Assembly (NCBI GenBank): GCA_040235415.1
Contig: JBECKR010000189.1
Span: 1 to 15,632, forward strand
Length of the DNA: 15,632 nucleotides
DNA from: JBECKR01 sp040235415
GTDB taxonomy: Bacteria; Acidobacteriota; Polarisedimenticolia; Polarisedimenticolales; Polarisedimenticolaceae
Direction: 5' to 3'
Position numbers and translations under genes: made by a program. The notes beneath the pieces were generated by a model. It searched no databases. It was not told where the DNA came from and was given only the letters and a program-made list of their open reading frames with translations. Below, one piece after another: positions 15,437-15,632 of this stretch. How positions within the stretch are numbered: the stretch's first letter is position 1; each line of letters begins with the position of its first letter.

Positions 15437-15470
15437 CCGTCCCCGAAACCGCCTATCGGGAAACGTCCCC
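15437..15470. repeat. REP-like palindromic element, copy C, inverted
   Basis: On the plus strand it runs from CCGTCCCCGAAAC to TCGGGAAACGTCCCC, the inverse of copies A and B with changes only in the centre and one outer base (28 of 34 matches to A). The stop codon of the minus-strand gene entering from the right (TAG at 15455-15453) lies inside it. Confidence 0.88.
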
Positions 15471-15632
15471 GCGGGATCCGCGAAGCATCCGCTGCCCGGT
15501 GAGCCCGGCGAGCGCCGCCGGCAACGCCGCCGCGACGACCGCCGCCGCGAGCAACGTCCCGCCGGAGACCCCGCCCGCCATCGCGCCGACGCGGCGCACG
15601 ACGATCTCGCCACCGCCGGCCCACGCCCACGC
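15453..15632 (-). CDS. C-terminal end of an unrecognised membrane protein (5' end outside the window)
   Basis: Reading the minus strand from the window edge gives 59 codons and then TAG, with no start needed because the gene continues beyond the window. The translation has a polar segment (GGGEIVVRRVGAM) and then a clear membrane helix (GGTLLAAAVVAAALPAALAG), ending in the basic tail RMLRGSRGDVSR. Of the three minus-strand frames this is the only one with a protein-like pattern; the other two are arginine-rich. The last six codons including the stop are supplied by the repeat element (copy C), so the natural C-terminus may have been changed by its insertion. The family cannot be named from this fragment. 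Confidence 0.6.
   Translation of the reverse strand, partial: AWAWAGGGEIVVRRVGAMAGGVSGGTLLAAAVVAAALPAALAGLTGQRMLRGSRGDVSR

Larger units (their letters stand above)
15377..15470. terminator. Inverted REP pair, possible bidirectional terminator between convergent genes
   Basis: Copies B (15378-15410) and C (15437-15469) can pair at 29 of 33 positions; the outer 14 and inner 12 pairs are perfect, with a 26-base loop. There is no T run, so classical intrinsic termination is not shown. The location between two converging 3' ends suggests transcript end formation or 3' stabilisation. Confidence 0.5.

Noticed and set aside
15350..15613. Minus-strand ORF of 87 codons at the right edge
   Set aside because: Its translation is arginine/serine-rich without structure, and another frame from the window edge gives a clear membrane-protein C-terminus ending at 15453.

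Overview
This is a 15.6 kb window of very GC-rich DNA from a bacterium with a Gram-negative envelope. It holds a complete aminoarabinose (L-Ara4N) lipid A modification operon, and a separate secreted-type gene ends in the C-terminal Phe typical of outer-membrane beta-barrels. The serine protease with W-x-D hexapeptide tails, the dispersed GGGGACG palindromes and the base composition would suit Acidobacteriota, Myxococcota or a related uncultured lineage. The sequence alone does not fix the phylum. No rRNA, tRNA, CRISPR array or transposase was found.

Layout. Positions 1-430 hold the 3' end of an unrecognised membrane-anchored protein, followed by a comparatively AT-rich gap. Positions 694-2760 encode a secreted subtilisin-family (S8) protease whose last third is 36 uninterrupted copies of a W-x-D hexapeptide; a textbook terminator follows. 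Positions 2881-5027 hold two translationally coupled hydrolases: an M19 dipeptidase and an isoaspartyl peptidase/asparaginase of the Ntn type. Facing them on the minus strand (5040-5792) is an exported protein of unknown function. A 236-base divergent control region separates it from a COG2509-type FAD oxidoreductase (6029-7684).

Positions 7757-14608 form a compact six-gene operon: arnT, arnB, arnC, an arnA formyltransferase gene, an arnA dehydrogenase/decarboxylase gene, and arnD. Junctions are 4-base stop/start overlaps or gaps under 10 bases. The decarboxylase oxidises UDP-glucuronate to the 4-keto-pentose, ArnB aminates it, the formyltransferase N-formylates it, ArnC loads it on undecaprenyl phosphate, ArnD deformylates it, and ArnT transfers Ara4N to lipid A in the periplasm. 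The product is expected to lower outer-membrane charge and favour resistance to cationic peptides. Compared with the enterobacterial operon, arnA is split into two genes exactly at the domain junction, arnT is first rather than late, and the flippase subunits arnE/arnF and the UDP-glucose dehydrogenase gene are not in the window.

Positions 14608-15632 hold a small SAM methyltransferase-like gene, the 3' end of a minus-strand membrane protein, and three copies of a 33-34 base REP-like element. Each copy overlaps or abuts a stop codon, and two of them form a large inverted repeat between the convergent genes. The least conventional signals are the W-x-D repeat tail with its two strictly coupled unit types, the split arnA, and the stop-codon-associated repeat family.
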